Notes: generated by a model from the letters alone, not told the origin. A stretch of DNA of 64,000 nt from Rhyzopertha dominica (GCA_025024175.1 QCXZ01000138.1:44983092-45047091), one strand, 5' to 3'; shown: positions 44,868-56,990, counted from the first letter of the stretch. Numbers and translations are program-made.

Positions 44868-45326
44868 TTTACTGTCAAACTATTTATTTCGTCCTCGCTA
44901 CATGTTTCGGTCGTTTTTGACCAAGAACATCCTCAGGCCTTAGGAACCATTTTAACTTTGATATTTCGTAAAATGTAATGTACTTACGTTAAGTCTTACC
45001 TAATTCTAGTCAAGATCTGTCATTTGTAAATACAAACACTGAAATATGCATGCACCGATCATGACCAGAAGATAGCCCTCGTCAACAATAAACAAACACC
45101 AAAATTATAAACTAGCTATCACAACGTATACACAAAACAACGTTACTAAGAAAGACGCGTTATAATAAAAATTATTTTTTATCAAATTCTATGTTAGTTC
45201 ATAGGTCAGAAGCCCACCCTCGTCCATAACGTACGCATCACTAAATTATTTCTGTACAAAATATGATGTAATTACCAAACAGGACATTATATGTAACCTT
45301 ACACACTAAATCAAAAAAACAGCTTT
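44868..45326 (-). repeat. 3' terminal region of Penelope-like copy
   Basis: This lies downstream (minus strand) of the endonuclease tail. It contains a hammerhead-like string at 44904-44936 and is otherwise AT-rich without coding. The outer boundary is uncertain. Confidence 0.4.
44900..44942 (-). ncRNA. Hammerhead-like motif in Penelope terminal region
   Basis: Minus strand: AAGGC, CTGAGGA (44930-44936), TGTTCTT, stem GGTC-AAAAAC-GACC (44909-44922), GAAA, CATGTA, GCG. Box I fits CUGANGA, and ACATGT is self-complementary as a dimer stem III would be. The 7-nt linker between box I and stem II is longer than normal, so this is weaker than the 14.6-kb case. Confidence 0.35.
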
Positions 45327-45520
45327 TTATAAAGACACCTTGAAGTTTTTCTGATGGTTCAACGCAAATCGTTCACTATATTTGGCTAATTTGTAAATTT
45401 CCATTGCTTCAAAAGGCAGCAAGTCATTGTTTGAATATTGAAATAAAATTTTGAAACCTGTGGCTAGATCAAAGTCATGTAAATCATCCTTCTGGCGATT
45501 CGTAAACTGAGACTGTCTAT
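45327..45520 (-). pseudogene. Penelope-like endonuclease C-terminal fragment
   Basis: HDFDLATGFKILFQYSNNDL, then LPFEAMEIYKLAKYSERFAL resembles the DFD...KIL...EAMEIYK end of the Penelope GIY-YIG domain. The corresponding section of the 34.6-kb ORF is MIDFDKTKILHR...EAIEI. It ends KVSL before a TAA at 45327. The N-terminal side is cut by a MITE-3 insertion at 45541-45655, and the GIY-YIG core is not recognisable beyond it. Confidence 0.6.
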
Positions 45521-45540
45521 TATCTGGTTTAAATGCATGT

Positions 45541-45655
45541 CTATGCTGTGCTGCCTGCACCGCAACCAACTGCAGATAGATCTCTTTCGCTATCGTTATA
45601 GCTCATCAGTGCAGTTTATGTCTAGTGCAGACAGCACGGCATAGAACTGGTTTTG
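45541..45655. mobile_element. MITE-3 copy, inserted in the Penelope-like element
   Basis: Inverted orientation relative to 7.2 kb: CTATGCTGTGCTGCCTGCAC ... GATAGCTCATCAGTGC-like interior ... AGACAGCACGGCATAGAACT. The shared flank GGTTTTGCC follows at right. It separates the endonuclease tail from the RT on the same strand, so it is younger than the PLE. Confidence 0.75.
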
Positions 45656-45879
45656 CCTATGTACCAAAGGCTTAGTATGATGTAAGACACCTCATAGTTC
45701 TAATTTTTCTGTTTGCTTCTTATTATTAAGTAGATAATTTATTATTTATCGTTTTATATGCAACCCTATAGTTTTTTTGTCTTTTTAATGATATTGGCTA
45801 CGATTATAGAAGGTTTACTAATATAATACTAATATAATTTATATTTTTGGTGGTATTAGTTGATGGGTATTATATATTA

Positions 45880-46430
45880 TAAATGAGTTTTTGCCTTACT
45901 TTTTTGGGAATTAATATTTTTGTATTATCTTTGCTGATGGCAATGTGCTCTATAAGTTGTTTTTCTTTTTGGCATTCTAATGTTTCTAATGATAAATTAA
46001 TATGTCTATGTGTATAACTATTATTATTTGCTGGATGGGATGGTTAGGGAAATTGTGAAAAATACACCAAGTATTAGTACTTTTATGAAAGGTACCAAAA
46101 TTATGTTTGTTATTCCTAATTAAACTGATAAATCAGGAATTTTGCATATTATTTTGATCTAGTTAAAGTTAAAGATTGAGTTTTGAGTATTTTTCCACAA
46201 AATTATAATATCATCCACATATCGCTAGTAGTAAACAATATGTTGTTGAACATTAAAAATTGTTCATAACGATGTCTGCTAGTAATGGACGTAGGGGTGA
46301 ATCCATTGCTAGACCTCTTTATTAAGCCCAAATTTCGTTATTAAACTTACTATTATTCTGTTTTAGATATAGTTCTAGTAAACGTAAACATTCATCAATA
46401 ATCAGACCGTAATTGTGTAGAATTTAATCT
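45880..46430 (-). pseudogene. Penelope-like reverse transcriptase fragment
   Basis: Minus-strand landmarks: LELYLKQNNSKFNNEIW; RGLAMDSPLRPLLADIVMNN (46271-46318), the LAMGSPLSPLLA block with Gly to Asp; RYVDDIIILWKN (46187-46224), the catalytic YVDD box, intact; a run equivalent to the thumb, IRNNKHNFGTFHKSTNTW, then NHPIQQ. There are several stops and frame changes, including between the LAMDSP and YVDD blocks. With 45327-45520 it forms one decayed minus-strand Penelope-like element interrupted by MITE-3. Confidence 0.8.
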
Positions 46431-46489
46431 GTGTATGTTGAATGATATCTTTTACCGCCACGGTTGGTATGTTATAGAATAATTATGAT

Positions 46490-46760
46490 AACTAAAGAGG
46501 GTAGTATTGTGTGTGTCAGGAAAGGAGGCATACGCGGTGGAGACGAAAATTGTCGCAAAGCATTTGAATAATTAGCGTGCACGTCATTATTCATGATCAC
46601 AATTTCAGGCTAACGTAGCGCTGCGAATAAATTCATTAACTTGTCCCACCAATCGCTCCGTTCAAATTGTGGACGATATTTCATTTCGAAGGTNCGACTT
46701 TTTTTCCCGGCGCGCACTTTACACAGCCATCANGGCAAATTGTGGACTTAATTTTATTGT
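46490..46760. other. CpG-richer unique patch
   Basis: CpG words (GCATACGCGGTGGAGACG, CCCGGCGCGCAC), several Ns and no ORF. It is a candidate regulatory element. Confidence 0.2.
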
Positions 46761-47299
46761 ATATANAAAGTTNTTTCCTATTGATGCCTTCAATTGCTTA
46801 TTTAGACACTTAGCTAAATCATACGTGTGAGAATTAATAGATGTTATTAGTAAATGTGTATATGTTGCAAATCATTTCCATTAGTCCCGATTTATAGTAC
46901 CTACCTAAAGAAAACCGCGGCTGAGTAAGATTTTCAAACTAAAAATATTTGGAAAGCGCTTTGCGATCTACTTGACATCAAAACTTATTGCTTATTTCTT
47001 TCTTATACCATCAATATTAGCGAAATAGCCCTGCGTTTACATTCAGCATTTATTTGGGTGTGCCATACTTGATAATAGTTAAGTGGAGGAAGTGCTCTAT
47101 TTTATTTTTTGTGTTCACCTTCTACGTTTTTTACTTTTACCACAAAATTTCAGCGTTTGTCATAAATACGCGCACTCCATGGTCTCTATGGCCTAGGAAA
47201 TACTGAACATCAAGAAAATGATGAGTATTCTTCTAGCTGCAATTATTTGTACACTATACTCCAACATTAATCATACGGCAAACGTATCAATTACTCAGA
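46761..47299. other. No feature seen
   Basis: AT-rich with N calls, no motif recognised. Confidence 0.3.
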
Positions 47300-48060
47300 A
47301 ACTTTTAAAACAACCTCCCTACCCCCGATCTCCGCTCATTTCATCCCATTCTCTTCAGCAGTCGAAGGAAGACGGGAAACGCGTCGTGTGCTGTATCGGG
47401 AACTTATTGGGTCTGCGAGGCATAAGTCGAGAGTGAATAAGTTGTCCAATTATCTCGCATTATTTTCCCGAGATCGCAGTATGAAATACTCCGGGGCCAG
47501 TACGAGTTACGGACGATAATTAAGCAATCTATCAATACGTGTCCGAGATGAACAGAGCTTAATAAATATATCGGAGAGAAACTTTATTTTCCTTTTGCCT
47601 GGCATTTTCTTGAAGGCGATCTATTGTGATCGCTAACGAGCCACGCATCCCCGTTCGGCGCTAGAATCGCGCGGTGTACCGCAGGGGTCATCGACTGATC
47701 CAAATTTGTTGCGATTTGCCAAATTCGTTTGCGCCTACGGTAGCAGGAGTTCCACACCATGCGGCGCATTATCATAAACATCAAATAAATTGGAACGGAT
47801 AAATTGGTTGTCTCGCGCGTTTTTTCATAATGAACGAAGATTTACAGCAGCGACACTGTCGAGCATTTGTCTGTCTTATGTAGCAGATGGCTCGTTAAAA
47901 TATGACCCGTATTGTGATGTTAAAGATGAGATATCTGGGCATGAGTGAGTGTGACAGTCGTGGCAGGACGGCATTCCGGGTTACACGCTGGGAAGGACGA
48001 ATTTGTCTGAGTTGCACTGTCTTGGCCAGATGCGGTCGTATCAATTAAAACCTTCAGAAA
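47300..48060. other. CpG-rich unique patch
   Basis: One of the longest GC-richer blocks (GACGGGAAACGCGTCGTGTG, CCCCGTTCGGCGCTAGAATC, GATGCGGTCGTATCAATT). Short ORFs on both strands only. It is a candidate conserved non-coding element. Confidence 0.3.
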
Positions 48061-49693
48061 CACTTCGAGCAAGGTGACTCCTGCATTACTGTGATTTTAT
48101 TTACTTTCCCTAGTAATTTTGACTTTACCAGTTTCTGACATTCACCCATCTATTGATGACGCGTAAATTACTAAATTTCGTTTTATAAGTAAACTAAATG
48201 CTTTCAGTAGCTATGAATTCCGCTAAAGACGTCTAGGGACAGTTCTGTAGTAGAGGTTTCCCAGACTTGGTCGGTAACATAGTTTAAAATAATTAATATG
48301 GCTGCAAACAGCTGCATGATTTACCTGAGAACAATTATTGTTTCACCATAACGTGGGGGCCACTAGAATAAGGGATTATATTTAACACCAGAGTTTGATA
48401 GTAAGTGATAATATAATCTTGTTTAAAAAACACATTTTTAATAATTTTACTAAATATGTGTTATAATGGTACACTCTTTAATTTCAAAATTTTGTAAGTG
48501 CAAGGATAATATGAGGCAGGCTATGCCAGTTTCAACTGCAGCGAAAAATACAAGACGGTCAGAATAACATTGCCTTACAAACATGCTACAAAATATCCCG
48601 TCTGGCGTCGCATGGGTCCCAGTACAGTTTCAACAGATTAATTTTGTTGCGAAACAGATTTTTTATTTATCCCATGCAGGATTTACTGCGACTAAGTCAC
48701 AATTATTAGATAGTGTACAAAAATTACGTTCAAATCCATTTAAAGACAACACCTAGAAGTTTTGTGGAAATTTCTCAAAATCTAACGGAACAAAGTCTCC
48801 TTGGCTGTTTTGAAGAAATAAGCTATTAGTAAATTTCACCTATGAGTACGCTGGCCTTATTAAAAACAGCATAAAGATATTCAATATGGACAAAAAGTGG
48901 TTTATAATTTTGTAAATAACGATGAGAGGGTGTGCCTGACAGTTCTTTTGAAGGAAAATGCGATGGAATTTTAAACGCCTCCGATGGTGGTATTCACGTA
49001 CTTAATATACCTATTGGTTGAGGAATTGACAAAACAGAAAACTAATGGGTGATTTCAGATTCTTTTTTTGAGCGTATTGCAAATATTTTTATCCTTAGGC
49101 AAAAAAAAACAACATCCCGTTACCAATTACATATACTGTTTGTATATGGATATATCTCATGTAACGATGATTCTAAGCAATTTTTGCACAAAGCATTAAA
49201 TCATGGATGTATCTGTTTTTCGGCCTCTAAAAAGTGGTTGGAAAGGAGCGTTTAACACTGGAAAGTGGAAAATAACGGGCTTAAAATAAAAAGAGAAAAT
49301 TTTACACCTGCCTCTTCCCTCCACATAGTGCGAGACAAATACTAAGACTGAGAAACTGAGATCTTATCAAATTGGCAAAAATAAACGAAACGCTTAGTGT
49401 TTCCTAATATTGTCCAATACATTAACAAAGATTGGGCTATGATAAACGTATAACAACTGGCAAGGGCCAAAACCTGAAGACAAAATAGGGTATACGTTGA
49501 GCAAAATACATTGTTTGTAATTACATAATTACTGAATACTTAGTTATTAAAATATTAATGTTAAAAAGCAGAATTTTTAAACTATTTTTTACTTTTATAG
49601 CATTTGTTTCCTTTTTATTGTTTTTGTATAATAAATTTATGTCTCCCTAACTTAAATCATTATTAAGCACAACAATAACTTCAACACGTATCA
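48061..49693. other. AT-rich stretch, no supported feature
   Basis: No motif in six frames. The ORF at 49049-49255 is unrecognised. Confidence 0.35.
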
Positions 49694-50370
49694 ATATTAG
49701 GACTTGCTAAAAAAGTATCGATATTTTGTATCGTCGATACCTTTGCTTGTCAAAAATGTCGATACACGACAGTATTACCAGGTCTCCTGTTTTAAAAGTA
49801 GATCTACAATATCTTACTCTTAATATACTATTCTCCTGGTTTTATTTATCTACAACTTACAAATGTAGAAAAAAACTAGAAGAACTAATATATTCTGACA
49901 GAGGAATAAATTCTTCAACATCAACAGCAAAGTTCAGTTCTTTTTTGTATGTAGTTAAAAAATTATGGCTTTTAAGTTATTGTTTTGTTGTTGTTATTGC
50001 ATTTGTTTATAGAAATACAACTATCAAAGTTCTAGTGTCCAGATAGGCAAATCTACTGTTTTCTCCATCCTATACTGGTGTTGAAGGAACTAACTATTTA
50101 GCAACCCTAAATACAAAATTGCAGGAAATTGCTTCGGATTTCTTTGTATAAAGTATTATTATAATTAAATTTACGAATGGTGACGACAATGATGCAGATG
50201 TTTGGTATTTTTAACGTTTAAAACATGGATGGTAGCAAATATCGATACTAAGTCTTTTGATTCATAGCACATATAATATGTAGCAGTCAGTATCAATACA
50301 CATTATCGATATTTGGGCTCAGAATATGAATATTTCGATACTTTGGAAGTACCGAATCCACAGCTGGAAA
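49694..50370. mobile_element. hAT-like remnant with TATCGATA subterminal repeats
   Basis: GTATCGATATTTTGTATCG, GTCGATACC and GTCGATACACG cluster at the left. TATCGATACTAAG, TATCGATATTTGGG and TTTCGATACTTTGG cluster at the right, with CCACAGCTGG near 50365 resembling a hAT end. Such TATCGATA clusters surround some insect hAT elements. The internal 106-codon plus ORF is not a known transposase. On the minus strand VAK*LVPSTPV near 50100 faintly resembles the hAT C-terminal dimerisation block. A clean terminal repeat pair is not visible. Confidence 0.4.
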
Positions 50371-50799
50371 AAGAAAGANAATGTCAACTATATAGATGCT
50401 GGTGTCAGTTCAATACAGTAATTNTTGTCAACTTGTTTAGCCCCTAATGAGGCCTTCTTAACTTAAAAAATTTAGTAGTGAAACAAAATATTCTAAACTT
50501 AAAGACATTTTCCTTGCTTCCATAAAGTTTGAGTATTCCTTAAAGTGCCTGTGATTGGTACATTTGCATAAGTTTGAATAAATTAGTAAACAACACATTG
50601 TTGCTAAGCCAGAAAAAGAATTCTAGGGTACTTTCCACAAACAAGAAAAAAGCTGGAAACTTATGTCATATTAAGCAATTCATTAAACATCTCCCACATA
50701 ATCTCGAAATTTCTTAGTCATCATATTTTTGTTGCATAGCAATCCACGTCTCGATAATTTTCTAGGTCAAGTTTTAGATACAGGCAAAGTCTTGGCACA
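50371..50799. other. No feature seen
   Basis: AT-rich with two N calls. Confidence 0.3.
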
Positions 50800-51085
50800 T
50801 CAGCGGCTTGCCCAGCATCTAAAAGGGACCGTAGATCACGCCGTAATGGCGCTATGAATCTCGATGTCCACACTGATCAAATTTAATCCTTGGAAGTCCA
50901 CCGCCATTTGTTACAGACTCTGGTGTGTTTGACCGTCTATAACGACGTCTTCTCGTTATTTACGATCAACCACAGGGCGACGCCAGCGTCCTCTGGTGCT
51001 TCTTACGCCGTCCCACTTAAAGTGATTGTCGACGAGCAGATGAACCCCACATGACGTCACTCCGCTTGCCTTTGTTTGGACAATC
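50800..51085. other. CpG-rich unique patch
   Basis: ACCGTAGATCACGCCGTAAT, ACGACGTCTTCTCG and GGGCGACGCCAGCG, plus a TGACGTCA palindrome (51052-51059) like the one at 14170. No ORF. It is a candidate regulatory patch. Confidence 0.25.
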
Positions 51086-51088
51086 AGT

Positions 51089-51545
51089 ATGAGTCGAATA
51101 CCAAATTTAAAAGAATTACTAAGCTGTGGACACACGTCTGGTTTTAATACTGATGAATTTTTAAATGATATAAGATCTACATATTGGCAGCTGTCTCTTC
51201 TATGTGCAGCTTCTACAGTTACATACTGGAATAATTACTAATCTTTAAAGAATCTTGATAATTGGACAGTAAGCTTATCCAACAGAATTCCCGGGTTAGA
51301 TATCTTCTCATTGACTAATAATAAAATTGCCAAGTTGGCAACGTATTTTGATTTTATTAAATATTACTCTAAAATATTTTTTAAATATCGGTCAGTCAGG
51401 TTCAGTATTAATTCAGATATTGCCTTTCCTGCGACTCGGTCAAGAAAGAATAACACTAAAATACCGTTTAGGGACTTTAGTAAAGCCAGTTCCAACAAAT
51501 GTATCAATGTTGTTGGCGTTTCTCTTGCGTTATAGAGTATATTAA
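51089..51545 (+). other. Coding-like tract of unknown origin, interrupted
   Basis: An ATG at 51089 opens a 50-codon reading (MSRIPNLKELLSCGHTSG ... ending at the TAA 51239-51241). Further along, two overlapping frames (51311-51535 and 51327-51545) give plausible protein-like stretches, for example GLDIFSLTNNKIAKLATYF in one and PVPTNVSMLLAFLLRYRVY in the other, as if one reading had suffered a frameshift. I recognise no family. It could be a decayed gene or element, or chance. Confidence 0.2.
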
Positions 51546-52527
51546 AAACAACAAAAGCTAGCTGAAACCAAATGCAAATGTTAATATTGAAAAAAATCGT
51601 GTTTTGGTGATTTCTTACCCCGAATACTTCAAGTGATAAAGAATTCTTGTTTGAGTCATATTTTCGGCATTTCGTAGACGTGAACACCCTCATATTTATG
51701 TATCAAAATATTGTGAGTAGTAACACTACTAAGATTACTCATTTTCTTTATACGTTGACTATCACTTGTACCTGAATCTTTTTATACGCGACGTTTATTA
51801 TTCTGCTATCAATCGGCACAAATGATGAAAATTTCCTTTTTGGGCTATAATAATTTAAATAGTATATAATTAATATTATTTTGAAAACAAAACAAAAATC
51901 CGCCTAAATATAATTAATTAGGTAGAATTAACAGCAGTAATAATATTATAGCAGATGTGACTATTTACACGTTGTGAACTGTCATCAATTAGCACATATA
52001 CCAGAAACTTTTACGCTATTATTAAAATATCTAGTGTTTCTAATATCTAAAGTTGTCATCAAACCAACAAAAATGGTGGAAAATTATACTCAAATCCTTC
52101 ACTGAATTCATTGATGATAAATAAGTCTTGATATATAATCACAATAATCACAGGTAACAAGATTTGTCTTGCGCGTATAAAAAAGCAACATTCACAGCCC
52201 TGATAAACAAAATATATTTTATTAAATAAATAGGTAGGTTGGCAAGACGTATGAGTTTGATAATTTCACCAGATGCTACTGGAATACTTTCTTTTGTGCG
52301 ATTTCATGAGAACAGGAATAACAACTATCAAATATATCGCAAAAATTATTAAAAACAATGAGCTGTGGAATCAATCCTTGAACACAAAAATAGATGATGT
52401 CAGTAGGTTAGCTATACGTCACCAAAAATTATTCATATTGACCATATCGTTATATTGACCGAAATGATAATTTGTAAATCTACACCGTGTTCTAACTATA
52501 AGCATCCCATAAATCTCTGATTTTGAC
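51546..52527. other. AT-rich stretch, no supported feature
   Basis: No motif or repeat recognised. Confidence 0.35.
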
Positions 52528-53797
52528 CAAACGTAAAAGTGCTGAAACAGGTCAATTTTAACTTAAAGGACGCCAAATCTTATCATGTTTCAAAGTGAGT
52601 TTTCCATCCCTCTAGTATCCAGAGCAGCCCTATCAAAAGGTTTAAATGATAAGAGAACGGTTGAGCAACACATGATTTTGAAGAAGCTTTTATTGTTTGT
52701 GTAACTTCAAAATTTCAAATTTTAACCTTTTTCAGGATAATAAAAATTGTTTAAGATTCATTGAAATTTTCACAGTTACTAATGCTCTTGTTGTAAATAA
52801 GTTTTCTATGTTATGGATGGATTAAGAAATCTTATCTGCATTTTAGCTGAAGGCGCGGTAAAGTTATCAGCTTTTATACAGTTTTTATTTGACTCCATTA
52901 TTATTGTTGTTGAATAACTAAGTTAAAAATTACAACCTCATAACTTTTTCAACAGTCTGTTGCGTTAACAAAAAATTAAAACTACCTAGCAAAACTCTTC
53001 TATGAAGATAACAGATGTGCTCAGTGGCGTGGTCGAAAATTTTAGCTGCGGGTATAGTACTACACGCCTATGGATAGGGAGGGGGGATAAAATTCAATAA
53101 AACACAAAATTAAACATTGTATTTGTCAAAATATAGCTTACAAATAAAAAAATTAAAATAATAAATTAAAGTATGGTTTTGCAAGTAAATATATTTTATA
53201 AATATAAATGCATAAAATGCATGGTGCCTAGTAAACAGACAAAGATATTTTAAGGGGTGATAGAGCTTTATAAAATAAGATGGTTTTTCTATTTTCCATA
53301 TTCTAATTTGAGGACTTCCTTCAAGGTAAAATTTGAAAAAAAAAAATATTAAACTTTTTAATAAATTAGCAGCTTTTTTAAATAGTAGGTGCTCTCTTGT
53401 GTCACTACAATGAAATCAGCTGATTAATCATCAAATTAAGAAAAAATATTAAATTTAATCAATTTTGACGTTTAATATCTTAAGTTATTACTCGTCCTAA
53501 AATTAAAAACTCAAAAAGGAGGTACAGTTATATTTCATAACTATTCAAGTTTAAAAAGGTAATTATTATTTTCACATTTGGGTTTAAAAACCATGGTCTT
53601 GGGAGGGGGGAGGGTAACCTGTATGGTACAAAACTTTAGATATACTTTTGCAAGTCGCGTGAACTATTGTATGGAGGTTAAAGGTAGATATTTTGAGCAC
53701 TGTCACTGTACGCCTCTTTGAACTTTGAGACCAAAATAAAATTTGCCCCATCTCCCTTCGAGTTAAAATTGACCTATTTCAGCACTTTTTCCCAGAC
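52528..53797. repeat. Inverted-ended repeat (~1.27 kb), tentative
   Basis: GTAAAAGTGCTGAAACAGGT ... CAATTTTAACTT at 52528-52565 is inverted as AGTTAAAATTGACCTATTTC ... AGCACTTTTTC near 53763-53795. Only about 35-40 bp match well and the interior is AT-rich without coding. It could be a non-autonomous DNA element or two unrelated fragments of one repeat in opposite orientation. Confidence 0.4.
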
Positions 53798-53859
53798 TTG
53801 GACAACACATTTTAGACTTTTGCATCTACTGTCCTATCTACGAAGATTATGCTTGAAAA

Positions 53860-54420
53860 CGTTAAATCGCCAGTGATGCCAGACAACGTTTCGTTCAAGA
53901 TTCTAATTTGTTTAATTACACTTCTTTCCATTTGAAGTCCCTCGATTGACAATTACGTCACAGGTCCCCGTTCCCTAATGAATCCCTGGGGATACACCGT
54001 CCCGGCCGTCGACGTGAGCAATAATAGTGCGCGGGCAAATGTAGATGTGGGGGCTTATTGACTTTCTGTCTTAAACTTATAATTTACACCCTTAACATTC
54101 AGAGTGTAAAAAGCGGTTCCCAGTCTCGAACGCATATGAATCATTATGATGAATTAACGACAAACATTTAGAAAACACNCCTCGCGAGTTTTGCGACCCG
54201 CTTCCAGTTGTTACGACCGACGATTCCGGGGGCACAACTGACAACCCCTTGACGCATGGCCGTCCGGCGGGTATTATTTACCAAAAATTTAATTCCCACA
54301 CCCTGATTTACCGCTGTTCTTTGGCGATTTTAATGAACCAACTCTTGAACCCTGTTTCGTACGCGAGGTGCTTTTTCAAACGCCCCCCGATGGAAGACAT
54401 ATGTTTTTACTGGTGGCATC
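53860..54420. other. CpG-rich unique patch
   Basis: CGTCCCGGCCGTCGACGTGA, GTGCGCGGGCAAATG and CGATTCCGGGGGCACAAC. A 63-codon ORF at 54249-54440 is unrecognised. It is a candidate regulatory element. One N at 54179. Confidence 0.3.
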
Positions 54421-55230
54421 TGGAAAAATACCTACATTAAGGTATTTAGTCTAAGTCAGTGTGTATTACGAAATGACGCAAAATATAATATAACATACAT
54501 TCGTAAATTATCTCAATGTCGTTATTGCAGATTTAGATTTTCTTCCATATTAAATTAGTATGAGATTTTTATCATCTGTATTTATTCTGACGGTAAAATA
54601 ACATAAAAGATAATAATTAAAATAATAATAATTTAAACAAGTAAATCAAAAGCCAATATAAATGCAAACTTGATCACAAGCAAAAAGAAGTCCACGAGTA
54701 CATTCCAGAAAAGCAAACTTAATTTTAATCGTCAAATAAATAGTTAGCTTTGGGAAAACTAACGTCATCCAAAATTGCAAAATCGCTTTTAATATTGTAT
54801 GCTTCCAGAATTTTTAAGTAATTTAATTTTCATGATTTGTGACAAAATTTATTGACTTTAAATTGCTAAAAGTGGTTGTGTGTAGCAATTGGTGGATAGC
54901 TAACGATGAAGTTGGAGTAACAGCGTCTGCATTTTTGTATCTTTCAAATTGTTTTAATTTTCAGTACCTCTATAATTAAAAACATATATACGCTTAAATG
55001 ACCCAAAATTTGATTTTTTTGTTTTTATTATGAATAAAGAGGAAAGCAGTACGGTTGAAAAATCAATATTTAATCCATACGAGGAAAATAATTTAGATAG
55101 TCAGACTGGAACAGTAAACCTAGCGGAATACCGAATTTTTGTTTTTTTACCTCAAATTTGTCAAATAAAGTGCAATTTTTATATTAAGTTATTCATTAAA
55201 ACCAATTTGGAGAATATGTCTGTAATAAAT
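54421..55230. other. AT-rich stretch, no supported feature
   Basis: The ORF at 55030-55245 reads into the MITE end and is unrecognised. Confidence 0.35.
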
Positions 55231-56136
55231 GCAGGGTTTCTATAAATGATTCATGCAACGTGAGCGGCGTTGATTTCTGAATTCTTTGTGCCGCCCTTTT
55301 GTTACTGCTGCCAAGATACAATAAGCACAATATAGGTACTGTCAATTGTTATATACTGTACTGAAGGTTGTGATAAAGTTATATCCACGAGATTGATGGT
55401 TTTATAACGATTTTCCAATAAATTACGGTTATATTTTCCTTTCAAAGGAACCACGGAGTCACATACCATGTTCTAACATAAACAACTACATCAGCTGTAA
55501 CCTCCTTTTGTTGCGGTCACAGCCCTTCAGTCATGGTTTTAAAAGTTTAACTATTTTCCGCAAATTTGAAAGCCTACGCAGTCAATCTCAGTTGATATTC
55601 CCTATTTTAATGTTTGCCCATGTTTTGTAACTAGCATTGCACCACTACAATTTAGCTGTTTACAATTTCTAAGTTAGAAAACGTCACCACAGAATACCAG
55701 GTACTTTGGTAATACAGCCAACGCCACTGCCACCTAACCTAACCAAATTTTACCATTGCAGCAGGCTAAAAACGTAAAAGCATCTTTTATAGTTCATTAC
55801 AGTACAATTTAATATGCCTTCTGTACTCACAACCTCATAACTACGACAGATAACTTAAAAGTTATACGAAAGCGTGTCGAACCCCACAACTCCGAAATCT
55901 GTGCTTTCTCCATTCTTAAAGTGAAGTATCCCACAAAACACTACATCATATGTTGAAAATATACACTCCAGTACGTTTCCTCATATTAAAATGTATCAAA
56001 TAATTCGATAATCGTCAAATGACAAGTATCTGTCAAAGTACTAGTTGTGGTCGCTTTCCCGAGAGGCGGCAAGTTGATTTAATTGATAATTTCCATAAGC
56101 ACCCTGAATGCATCAATCATTAATAGAAACCGTGTA
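55231..56136 (+). mobile_element. MITE-1 interrupted by a ~480-bp insertion
   Basis: It begins CAGGGTTTCTATAAATGATT and ends AATCATTAATAGAAACCGTGTA, with family blocks on both sides (AGCGGCGTTGATTTCTGAAT; GAGAGGCGGCAAGTTGATTT). Family sequence stops near 55370 and resumes near 55890. The foreign segment is bounded by a 9-bp direct repeat AAAGTTATA (55375-55383 and 55858-55866), which looks like a target-site duplication. I could not identify the insert. Confidence 0.75.
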
Positions 56137-56499
56137 TAAAAACAAATACCACATTTGATCTTTCACGCATTCGTCTTTTATTTCACTAACGAACATAAAC
56201 GCTATTGCTGTTATCTGTGAGTATAATAATATAAGCAGCGCTAGTTCTGCAAAAACGCTTACAAATAGGGAAATATCCTGTGAATAACCATAACATCATG
56301 CGCCAGTGTAAATTTCAAACGAAATTCGTTTGACAATCGGCACAAGTGAAAGAACTACGACTTCCGTTCACAATGACAAAAATCATCGCAGGTTTACTTG
56401 ACCATTTTTCATAAGAAAGCCTATTACAAGGGTGTAAAGAAAAATAGAAAATAACATTGTCTGTATATGTGTATAAGTATAGTTTTTCATCCTCAATTA
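56137..56499. other. No supported feature
   Basis: The minus ORF 56315-56668 continues into this part from the piggyBac remnant, but the sequence here no longer resembles a transposase. Confidence 0.3.
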
Positions 56500-56990
56500 A
56501 CATGCAAGAAATAAAACTTACGGGTGGTAGAAGAAATTTGGAATAACAATACAAATATATTCGAGGAAGCTTAATGATACCCATGACAGCATGTATTCCA
56601 AAGAAACCTTTTAATTTTTGTGCAGTAACATTCACAGCTCTTACAGCTTTTTGATGGTAGTATACCACACAGTAAATTCGGGACTGGATTTAAAACATAT
56701 TCAAAATATTGCCAAGAAGTCAAGATCTTGGTTTCGGTTCCCGCANAATCATGGGTTGGATCTGGTTTTGATTGAAAAAATCCTCTTTTCCATCCCAGTT
56801 TTTGAAACGTAGACAGNGGTGCGTTGTCCTGACTATCAAAACTGTCATTTTCAGATTGTTCATCTTCTATNTTAGAAGTTACTATTTCGAATGCTTNAGT
56901 TTGNTCATTCAAATCCTCAGGTCGGACTCATGACTCGTCGAAAATTTCAAAGCCGGAACCAGTTTCATTCAGTGGGGCCACTAAATCAGG
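56500..56990 (-). pseudogene. PiggyBac-like transposase, N-terminal remnant
   Basis: Minus strand: an acidic N-terminal tract (IEDEQSENDSFDSQDNA, with Ns), then LGWKRGFFQSKPDPTHD; T.ILTSWQYFEYVLNPVPNL; then in another frame YYHQKAVRAVNVTAQKLKGF and FGIHAVMGIIKLPRIYLYC. The last part matches the E-(I/L)-x-x-F-x-G-I-x-x-(V/M)-M-G-I-x-x-L-P block of piggyBac transposases, which lies before the first catalytic Asp. The frame shifts near 56660. The DDD catalytic core and TTAA-flanked ends are absent, so only the front third remains. Confidence 0.7.
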
